NCBI GenBank assembly: GCA_046156035.1
Contig: JBJXEW010000049.1
Coordinates: 1 to 43,272 of the forward strand
Direction of reading: 5' to 3'
From: JAEUIX01 sp046156035
Lineage (GTDB): Bacteria > Planctomycetota > Phycisphaerae > Phycisphaerales > UBA1924
DNA length: 43,272 bases
A model generated the notes under the pieces. It worked only from the letters and a program-made list of their open reading frames with translations, searched no databases and had not been told where the DNA came from. Below are positions 24,267 to 32,182 of this stretch, one piece after another (position 1 is the first letter of the stretch; every line of letters starts with the position of its first letter). Both the position numbers and the translations under genes were made by a program.

Positions 24267-25065
24267 GCGCGGGGGCTGGTGGTGGTGGTGGTTCGGTTCC
24301 GGGGGTGCCGCTGCGCGGCAACCACCTGCTATTAACCTCCACCGCTTCGCGGTGAAGATCGGCGGACGGGACGTCCGCCCCACCAGGGCCAGCGTTGGGC
24401 GGCGGGAGCGGGTTCTGACGGCCGGGGCTGTGGCAGGCGCCGTGGTCCTTCATGTAGCCGACGATGGTGTCGGGTGTGGGCTTGGCGAGTGTCCAGATGT
24501 CGCGGGAGAGCCCGTGCCAGTAGCCGTGGTCGTACGCCTTCATGAGGTCGGCGGGTGGTGTCGGTGGCGGATCGCCGTCATCGGGACCGTCATCGTCGGA
24601 GTCGTCGTCATCCTCGGGTGGGTCGGGGTTGATGGCCGCGGCGTTGGGGTAGCGCTCGAAGGGGGCGCGGATGAGTGCGGAGGCGCAGCGACGGCGTTCG
24701 ACGGCGTCGGTGTTCTCGTTCTCGGCGAGTGTGATGAGGACTTTGGCCGCGCGGAGTTTGTAGTCGCCCATCGCGGAGTTGAACGCGTCGATGGCGGAGA
24801 GGACGGAGGCGGAGCAGCGGGTAGCCGCGAGCGGTTGGCCGCGAGCGGGATTGGAGGGAGGCACGGGTGAAGACGGCCCACCCCCTGCCCCCTCCCTCTG
24901 GGAGGGGGTGGCGGACGGGATGTCCGCCCCACCGGAGCCACAAGAATCGTCGGGTTGGGGCGGGTGCTCCACGCCGAGACGATGCGCGGAGGAAAGGGCG
25001 GAAGCAAGGGGGGAGCGAGCGATGACCACGCAATCGCGCGCAAACGTGGCCGCGTAGGTAGACAA
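24253..25065 (-). CDS. Hypothetical protein disrupted in frame by palindromic repeats
   Basis: About 270 residues if it starts at the TTG at 25065; no ATG or Shine-Dalgarno is evident and the region just upstream is itself repeat (GAGTTGATGAGTTGATGAG). The native-looking parts are ATFARDCVVIARSPLASALS at the start, then AIDAFNSAMGDYKLRAAKVL followed by LITLAENENTDAVERRRCAS, an acidic DDDDSDDDGPDDGD stretch, and KAYDHGYWHGLSRDIWTLAK. Two blocks, GGADIPSATPS and GGADVPSADLHREAVEVNSR, come from inserted hairpin repeats. Function unknown; it may be a decaying gene. Confidence 0.5.
   Translation of the reverse strand: MSTYAATFARDCVVIARSPLASALSSAHRLGVEHPPQPDDSCGSGGADIPSATPSQREGAGGGPSSPVPPSNPARGQPLAATRCSASVLSAIDAFNSAMGDYKLRAAKVLITLAENENTDAVERRRCASALIRAPFERYPNAAAINPDPPEDDDDSDDDGPDDGDPPPTPPADLMKAYDHGYWHGLSRDIWTLAKPTPDTIVGYMKDHGACHSPGRQNPLPPPNAGPGGADVPSADLHREAVEVNSRWLPRSGTPGTEPPPPPAPAPDDG
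24340..24384. repeat. Palindromic repeats inside the hypothetical gene, copy A
   Basis: Two adjacent hairpins: CACCGC-TTC-GCGGTG at 24340-24354 and GGCGGAC-GGGAC-GTCCGCC at 24361-24379, followed by CCACC. The second is nearly identical to a hairpin at 24910-24928. Confidence 0.7.
24888..24933. repeat. Palindromic repeats inside the hypothetical gene, copy B
   Basis: CCCCCTCCC-TCT-GGGAGGGGG (24888-24908, perfect 9-base stem) is followed directly by GGCGGAC-GGGAT-GTCCGCC (24910-24928, 7-base stem) and CCACC. A truncated copy of the first hairpin lies at 43050-43070 next to the right-hand transposase. Confidence 0.7.
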
Positions 25066-25206
25066 GTTGACGAGTTCACGAGTTGATGAGTTGATGAGGA
25101 GAGTCCGGCCGGGACGGTCGGACCACTCCAAGGCACCCACGCAGAGCGTGGGGGTACCCAAGACTGTTGCCCCGCGCCCCTGCGTACGGTTTCGCCGGAG
25201 GCCCGC
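25066..25206. repeat. Repeat-filled spacer upstream of hpt
   Basis: Contains an imperfect GAGTTGATGA tandem repeat (25066-25100) and then a 60-base element (25103-25162) with the hairpin CCCACGC-AGA-GCGTGGG. A second copy of this element lies at 26760-26820. Confidence 0.6.
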
Positions 25207-25779
25207 ATGGTTGAAGTGAAGTCGATCCTCATCCGTCGCGAGGCCATTGCCGCGCGTGTGGCGGAACTTGGCCGCGCCATCGCCAGCGATCTGGACAACG
25301 AGGCCGCAATCTTCACGGGTGCTGGCCAGGCACCCGGCCCCATCGTCCTCGTGCCCGTGCTCACAGGCGCGCTGGTGTTCGTGGCCGACCTCATCCGCGC
25401 GATGGATGTGAAACTGGCGATCAAGCCCGTCACGCTCAGTTCCTACCCCGGCACCGCCACCACCAGCCAGGGCGTCACGGTGCAGAGCGGCGTGCCCACC
25501 GACCTGCGCGGCTGCCGCGTGCTGGTCGTCGATGACATCCTCGACTCTGGCCGCACGCTTGGCCTGCTGCGACGGATGATCGCGGCCCAACGGCCGCAGA
25601 GCCTGCGGCTGGCGGTGCTGCTGAACAAGAAGAAGCCGCAAGGGCGCAGCGAAGAGGTGGAGGTGGAGTACGCCGGGTTTGACATCGGCGACGAGTTCGT
25701 AGTGGGCTACGGGCTGGACTATGACGGGTATTACCGCAACGTGCCGGACATCGCGACGTTGAGCGTGTCGGGGGCGTGA
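25207..25779 (+). CDS. hpt: Hypoxanthine phosphoribosyltransferase
   Basis: Purine salvage enzyme that couples hypoxanthine or guanine to phosphoribosyl pyrophosphate. 190 residues, ATG with GGAGG 6 bases upstream. The PRPP-binding motif is VLVVDDILDSGRTLG (Asp109, Asp110), preceded by VPVLTGALVFVADLIR and followed by LLNKKKPQG, EVEYAGFDIGDEFVVGYGLD and YRNVPDI, all diagnostic for the HPRT family. An acidic insertion near residues 30-42 lengthens the N-terminus slightly. Confidence 0.93.
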   Translation: MVEVKSILIRREAIAARVAELGRAIASDLDNEAAIFTGAGQAPGPIVLVPVLTGALVFVADLIRAMDVKLAIKPVTLSSYPGTATTSQGVTVQSGVPTDLRGCRVLVVDDILDSGRTLGLLRRMIAAQRPQSLRLAVLLNKKKPQGRSEEVEVEYAGFDIGDEFVVGYGLDYDGYYRNVPDIATLSVSGA

Positions 25780-25833
25780 GGCGTGAGGCGTGATGCGAGA
25801 AAGCGGTTGACCGCGTGCCGGCGGGGGAGCCGA

Positions 25834-25839
25834 TACACT
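25834..25839 (+). promoter_or_regulatory. Candidate -10 box of scpB
   Basis: TACACT in the context CCGATACACTGC, with TTGACC about 21 bases upstream (longer than the ideal spacing). It lies 76 bases before the scpB ATG. Confidence 0.35.
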
Positions 25840-25915
25840 GCTGCAAGGCGTTGCCCGCTCTGCACTCCGCGAGAGGGTGCTGCCGCGCAAGAGCAACCCT
25901 TTGGAGTGTTCAAGG

Positions 25916-26752
25916 ATGAACGCACAGCAGATGACCGTGCCGCCGACCGATGGGCTTGAGCGGGTGGGCCTTGCGGGGCCCGCGGTGGAGGTGGATGCGC
26001 ACGCCGCGCGGGGTGCGGGCGCGTCGGGCACACCGGAAGCCGTGAGCGATGAGGTGGCCGAGCGCATTCGCACGATGGCGCCGATGGTGGAGGCGCTGGT
26101 GATCTCGGGGTCGCGGGCGCTGTCGGCAACAAGGATCGCGCAGGCGCTGGGCCTGCTTCCCCCCACTCTGGTGGACGAGGCGACGACGGATGCGCCCGCG
26201 CCACCCGCACACTCCACCCCCCCCGCTGCCGCTGGCTGCGCGGCGGAAGACGGGCCCGCGCTGGCAGAGCCGCGCCGCCGCAAGCGGCGCAGCGGCGCAC
26301 AAGGCGAGGCCGATGGCCCCAACCCCATCGAGTTGATCGCGCGGTCCGTGGCATGGCTGAACGCGGAGTATGACCGCACCGGCCGCGCGTTCAGGATCGA
26401 GCAGGTGGCGGGCGGGTATCGGGTGATGACGCTGCCGGCGTTCGGCAGCGCGATCGCGGCGCTGCAGGGGGCGGCCACACGCACGCGGCTGTCGCACGAG
26501 GCGCTGGTCACGCTGTCGATCATCGCGTATCGCCAGCCCGTGAAGCGGGTGGACCTGGAAGCCATCCGCGGCGTGGCGTGCGGCGAGGTGCTCAAGAGTT
26601 TGCTGGATCGCAAACTGGTCACCATTGCCGGGCGCGCGGAGGAACTGGGGCGGCCGATGCTGTACGCGACGACACGCGAGTTTCTGCGGTCGTTCGGCCT
26701 TTCGAGCATCAAAGACCTGCCCACGCCCCACGACCTGGGCTTGAAGGCGTGA
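25916..26752 (+). CDS. scpB: Segregation and condensation protein B
   Basis: Kleisin-partner of the SMC-ScpAB condensin. 278 residues from the ATG at 25916 (GGAG 10 bases upstream); usual length is about 190. The first winged-helix half is APMVEALVISGSRALSATRI-AQALG (about 60-85); the second is AYRQPVKRVDLEAIRGV, SLLDRKLVTIAGR and YATTREFLRSFGLSSIKDLP (about 195-270). Between the halves lies an Ala/Pro/Lys-rich insertion of about 50 residues with RRRKRR, and the N-terminal 45 residues are disordered in composition. scpA is not adjacent. Confidence 0.9.
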   Translation: MNAQQMTVPPTDGLERVGLAGPAVEVDAHAARGAGASGTPEAVSDEVAERIRTMAPMVEALVISGSRALSATRIAQALGLLPPTLVDEATTDAPAPPAHSTPPAAAGCAAEDGPALAEPRRRKRRSGAQGEADGPNPIELIARSVAWLNAEYDRTGRAFRIEQVAGGYRVMTLPAFGSAIAALQGAATRTRLSHEALVTLSIIAYRQPVKRVDLEAIRGVACGEVLKSLLDRKLVTIAGRAEELGRPMLYATTREFLRSFGLSSIKDLPTPHDLGLKA

Positions 26753-26759
26753 AGAAAAG

Positions 26760-26820
26760 GACCGGCGGGGACGGCCCGACCATCCAATGCACCCACTCGG
26801 AGAGTGGGGGTACCCAATCC
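26760..26820. repeat. 60-base dispersed repeat with hairpin, second copy
   Basis: Resembles 25103-25162 along its whole length (GGCGGGGACGG...GACCA.CCAA.GCACCCAC...GTGGGGGTACCCAA). The hairpin here is CCCACTC-GGA-GAGTGGG; in the other copy it is CCCACGC-AGA-GCGTGGG, so both arms changed together. Confidence 0.65.
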
Positions 26821-26923
26821 CACCCGAATGTGCGGATTGCGGCATCCGCTGGCCGTCCGGGCGACGAACATATCCTGAAGTAGACGGCCCACGCGAACCC
26901 GCGCCGGCCGCATGGAGGGTTTG

Positions 26924-28279
26924 ATGCCAAAGCACGCGCACACCGTGATCTCGCTGGGCCTCATGGCGCTCCTGATTGCAGCCGGGCCGGCGCTGGGGCA
27001 ACTCACCAAGAAGGACCGCGAAGAGGAGAAGGAGAAGGACCGCAAGCGTGAGGCGGCCAAGCAGGCAGCGCTGAACGCGCCCCCACCGCCGCCGACGGAG
27101 CCGATGTCGGACAGGGTGCTGGTGCTGGAGCGGTCGAAGGACTGGACCATGGCGGTGGACGTGCGGGTGGTGGCCGCGACGGTGCAGAGCGTGGTGGATG
27201 GGCAGGTGATCGAAGGTCAGGTGCCGTTCAAGTTCAGTTCGGCCGCGCTGGTGTTCCCGATGCTGACGGCCTCGGCGTCGCACCGGCTGGAGATGGACTC
27301 GTCGAACGTGCCCCGGTACACGGGTGAACTGAGGTTCAACGGGGCGGTGCTGGACGCGACGCCGACGTTTGTGGAGGGGTACGCGGCGGGGACGAAACTG
27401 GCGCGCTGGGAGATGCGCGATGTGGAGGGCAACGACGCACAACTGCACGTTGAGTACAAGATGACGTGCTGGAACACGGTGTTTGATGAGGACCTGGCCC
27501 GCACCATTCCGTGGCCCAAGGGCGCGTGGCCGGCGGTGGCCGCAAGCGCGCTCAAGCCGCAGATGTTCATCGAGAGCGACGACCCGGCCATCAAGGACCT
27601 GGTGACGCGGCTGCTGAACGGTCAGGACCCGAAGGCGCAGCCGCCGGTGGTGGTGGCCAAGCACCTTGCGGGCGAGGTGCTGAAGATGGCGCAGCCTTCG
27701 GGGGACGGGCTCGTCTTCAACAAGAACAGCAGTTTCCGAGGCTTTCTGCTCAAGGGTGCCGTGGCGATGGCCGCCGACGGCAAGGGCAGTTCGCACGATG
27801 TGGCCTGCCTGTTGACGGCGGTCTATCGAGGCGCAGGGTTGCCGGCACGCGTTGTGATCGGCTACGACAAGGAAGACGCGCAGTCGGGCAAGTCTGGAGG
27901 GCTGATCCGCAACAGCAGCGGTCCTTCCAACTTGCGCTCGTGGGTGGAGTTCGCGCTCGTGGACCCGTTCGACAACAAGGTCTTCTGGGTGCCGGTGGAT
28001 GTTGTGCGGCTGCGCCGGGTGTCGTCGCGTCCGCCGTCGTTTGATTCGCCGTGGAGGTTCTTCGGCACGCACGATGAACTCAACGGCGTGCTGCCGCTGG
28101 CGTTCGGGTTCCACCCGCCCACGACGGTGACCGCGATGTCTCCGGCGTTCTGGGGGTGGCTCACCACCCCGGAGACGGGCATGGGTGAGCAGAGCCTGCG
28201 CTTCACCGCGTTCCGCACACCGCAGCGCGGCGATGAACCCAGCCGCATGAACCGCCCCGCGCCCAAGGGCGACAGGTAA
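26924..28279 (+). CDS. Exported transglutaminase-fold protein lacking catalytic Cys and His
   Basis: 451 residues from the ATG at 26924, chosen because GGAGG lies 7 bases before it (an ATG at 26912 overlaps that site). Signal peptide at 1-25 (ISLGLMALLIAAGPALG), then a charged Lys/Glu coiled stretch and a Pro run. The C-terminal half carries the transglutaminase core: GSSHDVACLLTAVYRGAGLP-ARVVIGY, then LRSWVEFALVDP, then WVPVDVV. In active enzymes the pattern is G-x-Cys-x-Asp and His-Ala-Trp; here Ser290 and Arg338 replace the Cys and His, while Asp359 remains. So the fold is kept but catalysis is probably lost. Possible binding or scaffolding role in the periplasm. Confidence 0.78.
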   Translation: MPKHAHTVISLGLMALLIAAGPALGQLTKKDREEEKEKDRKREAAKQAALNAPPPPPTEPMSDRVLVLERSKDWTMAVDVRVVAATVQSVVDGQVIEGQVPFKFSSAALVFPMLTASASHRLEMDSSNVPRYTGELRFNGAVLDATPTFVEGYAAGTKLARWEMRDVEGNDAQLHVEYKMTCWNTVFDEDLARTIPWPKGAWPAVAASALKPQMFIESDDPAIKDLVTRLLNGQDPKAQPPVVVAKHLAGEVLKMAQPSGDGLVFNKNSSFRGFLLKGAVAMAADGKGSSHDVACLLTAVYRGAGLPARVVIGYDKEDAQSGKSGGLIRNSSGPSNLRSWVEFALVDPFDNKVFWVPVDVVRLRRVSSRPPSFDSPWRFFGTHDELNGVLPLAFGFHPPTTVTAMSPAFWGWLTTPETGMGEQSLRFTAFRTPQRGDEPSRMNRPAPKGDR

Positions 28280-28300
28280 CACGCCCGTCACCCTGCGCGG

Positions 28301-28306
28301 TACACT
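28301..28306 (+). promoter_or_regulatory. Candidate -10 box of the aldehyde dehydrogenase gene (leaderless)
   Basis: TACACT in GCGCGGTACACTCGCGG, ending 8 bases before the ATG at 28315. The same GCGCGGTACACT string occurs at 39537-39548 upstream of the adenosyltransferase gene. Confidence 0.45.
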
Positions 28307-28314
28307 CGCGGCGT

Positions 28315-29787
28315 ATGAGCGAGATTCTCAACCTGATCAACGGGCGGGCTGTGCCGGCACGCGCGGGCCAGTGGCTGGACGTGATCGACCCCGCGCGAGG
28401 TGAGACGTACGCCCGCGTCGCCGCGAGCGAGGCGGCGGATGTGCCGGCGGCTGTGGATGCCGCGAAGGGGGCCTTCGCGGCTTGGAGCGGCACGCCCGCG
28501 GCAGAGCGTTCGCGCATCATGCTGCGCTGGGCCGATCTGCTCGAAGCGCGGCTGGAGCAGTTCGCGCAGGCGGAGAGCGTGGACGCGGGCAAACCCATCA
28601 GCGCGACCCGCGCGGCCGACATTCCACGCTCCATCGGCAACCTGCGCTTCTTCGCCACGGCGATCCTGCACACGCACTCGCAACTGCACGAGACCGACAT
28701 GCCCAGTTTCGGCCCGCCGGCGCGGGCGCTCAACTACACGCTGCGCCGGCCGCGCGGCGTGGCGGGGCTGATCACACCCTGGAACTTTCCGCTGCACCTG
28801 TTCACGTGGAAGATCGCCCCCGCGCTGGCGACGGGCAACACGGTGGTGGCCAAGCCCAGCGAGATGACGCCGATGACGGCGGCCATGCTGGGCGAACTGG
28901 CCAAGGAGGCCGGGCTGCCCGATGGCGTGCTGAACATTGTGCACGGGACGGGCACTGCGTGCGGGGGAGCGATCGTGCAGCACGCGGATGTGCCGACGAT
29001 CTCGTTCACGGGCTCGACGGGTGTGGGCAAGTGGATCGGCACCACGGCGGGCGGGATGCTCAAGCGCGTGTCGCTTGAACTGGGCGGGAAGAACCCCTTT
29101 GTGATCTTTGACGATGCGGACCTGCCCGCAGCGATCGACACGGCCGCCCGCGCGGCGTTCAGCAACCAGGGGCAGATCTGCCTGTGCGGATCGCGGCTGC
29201 TGGTGCAGGCCGGCGTGTTCGACCGGGTGCTTGCCGGGATGGTCGAGCGAGCGAATGCTCTGAAGATTGGAGACCCGCTGGACGCGGCCACGCAGCACGG
29301 GCCGCAGGTGAGCGCAGTGCAACTGGAGAAGGTGGAGGGGTACGTGAAACTGGCGCGGGAACTGGGCGGGAAGGTGCATTGCGGGGGAGAGCGTGTGCCA
29401 ACGAACGCCTTGCCGGCGCGGTGCGAGAAGGGGTTCTTCTTCCGGCCCACGGTGATCTCGGGGCTTGACCCGGCGTGCCGCGTGGAGCAGGAGGAGATTT
29501 TTGGACCGGTGGTGACGATGCAGCGGTTCGAGACGGAGGAGCAGGCACTCGCGCTGGCGAATGGGACGCCCTTCGGCCTTGCCGCGGCGGTGTTCACGAG
29601 CAACCTCGGGCGTGCGCATCGGTTTGCGTCGCGCCTTGCGGCGGGCGTGATCTGGGTGAACTGCTGGATGCTGCGCGACCTGCGCACGCCGTTCGGGGGC
29701 GTGAAGCAATCGGGCGTGGGGCGCGAGGGCGGCAACGATGCGCTGAAGTTTTTCACGGAATCGAGCAACGTGTGCGTGCAGGTGTGA
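28315..29787 (+). CDS. NAD-dependent aldehyde dehydrogenase, muconic-semialdehyde dehydrogenase-like
   Basis: 490 residues, standard length. Catalytic Cys289 (GQICLCGS) and Glu255 (LELGGKN), NAD-site motifs TPWNFPLHLFTWKIAPALA and SFTGSTGVGKWI. The C-terminal box VNCWMLRDLRTPFGGVKQSG resembles the 2-hydroxymuconic/2-aminomuconic semialdehyde dehydrogenases (ALDH8 group) more than betaine or succinate types; that subgroup call is tentative. Cytosolic oxidation of an aldehyde to its acid. No Shine-Dalgarno; a TACACT box 8 bases upstream suggests a leaderless message. Confidence 0.88.
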   Translation: MSEILNLINGRAVPARAGQWLDVIDPARGETYARVAASEAADVPAAVDAAKGAFAAWSGTPAAERSRIMLRWADLLEARLEQFAQAESVDAGKPISATRAADIPRSIGNLRFFATAILHTHSQLHETDMPSFGPPARALNYTLRRPRGVAGLITPWNFPLHLFTWKIAPALATGNTVVAKPSEMTPMTAAMLGELAKEAGLPDGVLNIVHGTGTACGGAIVQHADVPTISFTGSTGVGKWIGTTAGGMLKRVSLELGGKNPFVIFDDADLPAAIDTAARAAFSNQGQICLCGSRLLVQAGVFDRVLAGMVERANALKIGDPLDAATQHGPQVSAVQLEKVEGYVKLARELGGKVHCGGERVPTNALPARCEKGFFFRPTVISGLDPACRVEQEEIFGPVVTMQRFETEEQALALANGTPFGLAAAVFTSNLGRAHRFASRLAAGVIWVNCWMLRDLRTPFGGVKQSGVGREGGNDALKFFTESSNVCVQV

Positions 29788-29799
29788 GAGGCGCTCGCA

Positions 29800-31956
29800 T
29801 CAATCGACCTTGAGGTTGCGGAGGAAGTCGTCGCGGTCTCTCATCGCGGCGGTGGCCTTAGCCACGGCGGCCTCGCGCTGGCCCTTGATGGCGCGGCCCT
29901 CGTTGGCGGCCTGGTTCAGATCCTTCATGTAGTTGGCGTAGACCTCGGAGTTGTTGGGCACGCGCTGCATGACCTGGCTGATGCGTTCCTGCTCGGTGGC
30001 GCTGCGTGCGCCACGCTCATCGAGTTGGGCGAGTTCGCGCTGGGCCTCTTCTGCCGCGGCGTTCTTCTGGGCCCAGGTGCGGACGGCGTCGAGCACGCCG
30101 TTTGAGACCTTGCCGTTCTTGCTGAGACGGACGAGGTCGGGCATGCTGTAGCCGCTCAGACCCACCTGCTGGCTGCGGACCCACTCTTCGTTCACGACGA
30201 GTTCGGTGCTCTTGCCCGCGTCGATGCTCACCTCGAAGCGGTAGTTGGAGGGCGTGTCTTCGGTGGCCTTGAGGTCTCCCACGAGTTTGTAGGGTGAGTT
30301 CTTGGGGTGCTCCACGATCACCGTGCGGGCCCGCTTCTTGTCGTTGTTGTCGAAGCGGTAGAGCATCTTCATGCGGTTGAGGTTGGTGACCTCGAACGCG
30401 CCGTCGACGATGCGGATCTTGGTGATCTCATCGGTGGCCTCGGGCGTGGCACGGGTCTTGATGTCGAGGTCCACAGCATAAGCGAGGAGGCGCTTGTCGC
30501 CGGGCGGGAGATGGGAGATGGTGGCATCACCGGCGAAGATGGCGCCGTCGTAAACGGCGATGGGGCCGGGGAGGAGTTGGAGGTCGGAGGAGTTGGTGAT
30601 TTCTACGCCGCGCATGGGGTGCTCGGGGCGGTCGATGCGGTTGTAGATGCTGACGCGGCGGCCGCCGACGGGCGACGTGAGGAAGGGGATCATGGCGGAG
30701 CGCTGGCGCTCGATGGTGATGGGAGCGGAGACTTTGTAGAAGAAGGACTCGCCGAGTTCGGTGCCGCGGGCGGCGGCGGAGGGTGAGTAGTTGAGGAGGT
30801 CGTCGGCTGAAACTTCCACGGCGGCAGACGCGGGCATGGCGGCTGCACGATCGGCAGGCGCACTCGCCGCCTTGCCAAACCTGCTCGTTCTGGCGGGCGC
30901 AGATTCCCTTCTCCACGCCTCCGTGGCCACGGACTGCCCACCCATCGCGTCGGACGCGAGTTGCCGCACGGGCGCCATGGCTTCTTCGTAGGCCCGGGCG
31001 AGGACACCCGGCACGGTGGGCACGGGGAGGTTGGGGCGGAAGACGTAGAGCGGCTCGGAGAGGTCCATGGTGAAACTCACCGGGCGGCCCGCGACGAGGC
31101 TGAGCGAGACATCACGCCAGTCGCTGTCGGTGGTGTTCTCCACGATGGCCCAGCCTTGCAGGTTGAACTGGTCGCTGGCGGGAGCCTTGGCCTCGTTGCC
31201 CTCGGGCAGGAGGAGGCGGTAACTGGTCTTCCAGACAGGCGTTTCGTGGATGTAGCGGATGATGACATCGCGCGTGCCGCTACCGGAGACGGCGACATCG
31301 ACGGATTTGCTGCGCTCGCTGCGGCTCTCGGCGACCGCCGCGAGGGCCTTGTTGAGTTCCTCGGCGAGCGCGGCATCTTCCAACTGGAAACTCGTGGCGA
31401 GCGTGCTGTCTATGGAGCGGATGCCCTTGGCGGTGACGAGGTTCACGAACGCGCGGCTGACGGGGGGCGAGTCTTTGGTGCTGCTCACAAGGCGGGTTTC
31501 GACGCCGAGGACGGTGCCGGTGATTTCCCCTTCGGGCATGGAGACGCGGACCACGCTGCCGCGGAGACGGCCGAGGAGCGTGGCGAGGGAGGGGTCATCG
31601 CCGATGGGAACGCCGAAACTGCCGAGGCGGCGTGCGAGCGGGTCCTTGCTGGAGTAGGTGACACTCTCGACGCGGCCGCCCTTGTCGAGAACCTGGAGGC
31701 TCTTGAGGATGTCGTTGATCTGCGAGACCTCGAACTTGAGGGCGAGGCGTGCGTTGCCATCCACGCGGCCATCGCGCTGGAAGGCGGCCACGCCGGAGCG
31801 GTAGAGGAGGACCTGCGTGATGGGGAGGTCGTTCTGTGCGGCACCCACCGCCTGCGCTGCGGCTGCCCCGGCGGGCTGCGCGAGCGCGGCGGAGGACACC
31901 GGGACGATGGAGCCGGCCAGGAGGGAGAGAAGGATGAGCGAGAGGCGTGTGTTCAT
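29800..31956 (-). CDS. Exported DUF4139 protein
   Basis: 718 residues from the ATG at 31956 (GGAG about 9 bases upstream). Signal peptide at about 1-26 (LILLSLLAGSIVPVSSAALA). N-terminal region ITQVLLYRSGVAAFQRDG and the DUF4139 core, PVWKTSYRLLLPEG then WAIVENTTDSDWRDVSLSLV, continue into FYKVSAPITIERQRSAMIPF, followed by a helical C-terminus rich in Glu, Arg and Ala. The family occurs in the envelope of many bacteria without a known biochemical activity. Divergent members carry a mucoidy-inhibitor name, but I see no evidence for that role here. Confidence 0.8.
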   Translation of the reverse strand: MNTRLSLILLSLLAGSIVPVSSAALAQPAGAAAAQAVGAAQNDLPITQVLLYRSGVAAFQRDGRVDGNARLALKFEVSQINDILKSLQVLDKGGRVESVTYSSKDPLARRLGSFGVPIGDDPSLATLLGRLRGSVVRVSMPEGEITGTVLGVETRLVSSTKDSPPVSRAFVNLVTAKGIRSIDSTLATSFQLEDAALAEELNKALAAVAESRSERSKSVDVAVSGSGTRDVIIRYIHETPVWKTSYRLLLPEGNEAKAPASDQFNLQGWAIVENTTDSDWRDVSLSLVAGRPVSFTMDLSEPLYVFRPNLPVPTVPGVLARAYEEAMAPVRQLASDAMGGQSVATEAWRRESAPARTSRFGKAASAPADRAAAMPASAAVEVSADDLLNYSPSAAARGTELGESFFYKVSAPITIERQRSAMIPFLTSPVGGRRVSIYNRIDRPEHPMRGVEITNSSDLQLLPGPIAVYDGAIFAGDATISHLPPGDKRLLAYAVDLDIKTRATPEATDEITKIRIVDGAFEVTNLNRMKMLYRFDNNDKKRARTVIVEHPKNSPYKLVGDLKATEDTPSNYRFEVSIDAGKSTELVVNEEWVRSQQVGLSGYSMPDLVRLSKNGKVSNGVLDAVRTWAQKNAAAEEAQRELAQLDERGARSATEQERISQVMQRVPNNSEVYANYMKDLNQAANEGRAIKGQREAAVAKATAAMRDRDDFLRNLKVD

Positions 31957-31996
31957 GGGTGTGCTCCGGGGGCGCAAGCCGCCGTGGTGCAAGGCT

Positions 31997-32002
31997 GAGC
32001 GT
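31997..32002 (-). promoter_or_regulatory. Candidate -10 box of the DUF4139 gene
   Basis: TACGCT on the minus strand, in GGATACGCTC, 40 bases upstream of the ATG. This leader contains the ribosome site. Confidence 0.35.
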
Positions 32003-32120
32003 ATCCGCGTGATGAGACGCGCGGGTGCGAAGGAAGTTCCGCCGCGTGGAGAGAATGTTGCTTTGCGGACGTTGCATCCGCGAGGGCGCCGCGGGCGAAG
32101 GGGCGGGGCTCAGCGAAAGA

Positions 32121-32140
32121 GCCCCGGCTTGCGCCGGGGC
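32121..32140 (-). terminator. Intrinsic-type terminator after pstB
   Basis: GCCCCGGC (32121-32128) pairs perfectly with GCCGGGGC (32133-32140) around a TTGC loop. Read on the minus strand the hairpin is followed by TCTTTCG, a weak U-rich tail. It lies 43 bases past the pstB stop. Confidence 0.55.
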
Positions 32141-32182
32141 CTCATTGGGCGCTCACCGGTATGGGTGCGCGATGCGCGCCGG

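Noticed and set aside
24253..27150. A 965-codon minus-strand frame over hpt and scpB
   Set aside because: It is antisense to two well-supported plus-strand genes; only the part left of 25065 has independent support.
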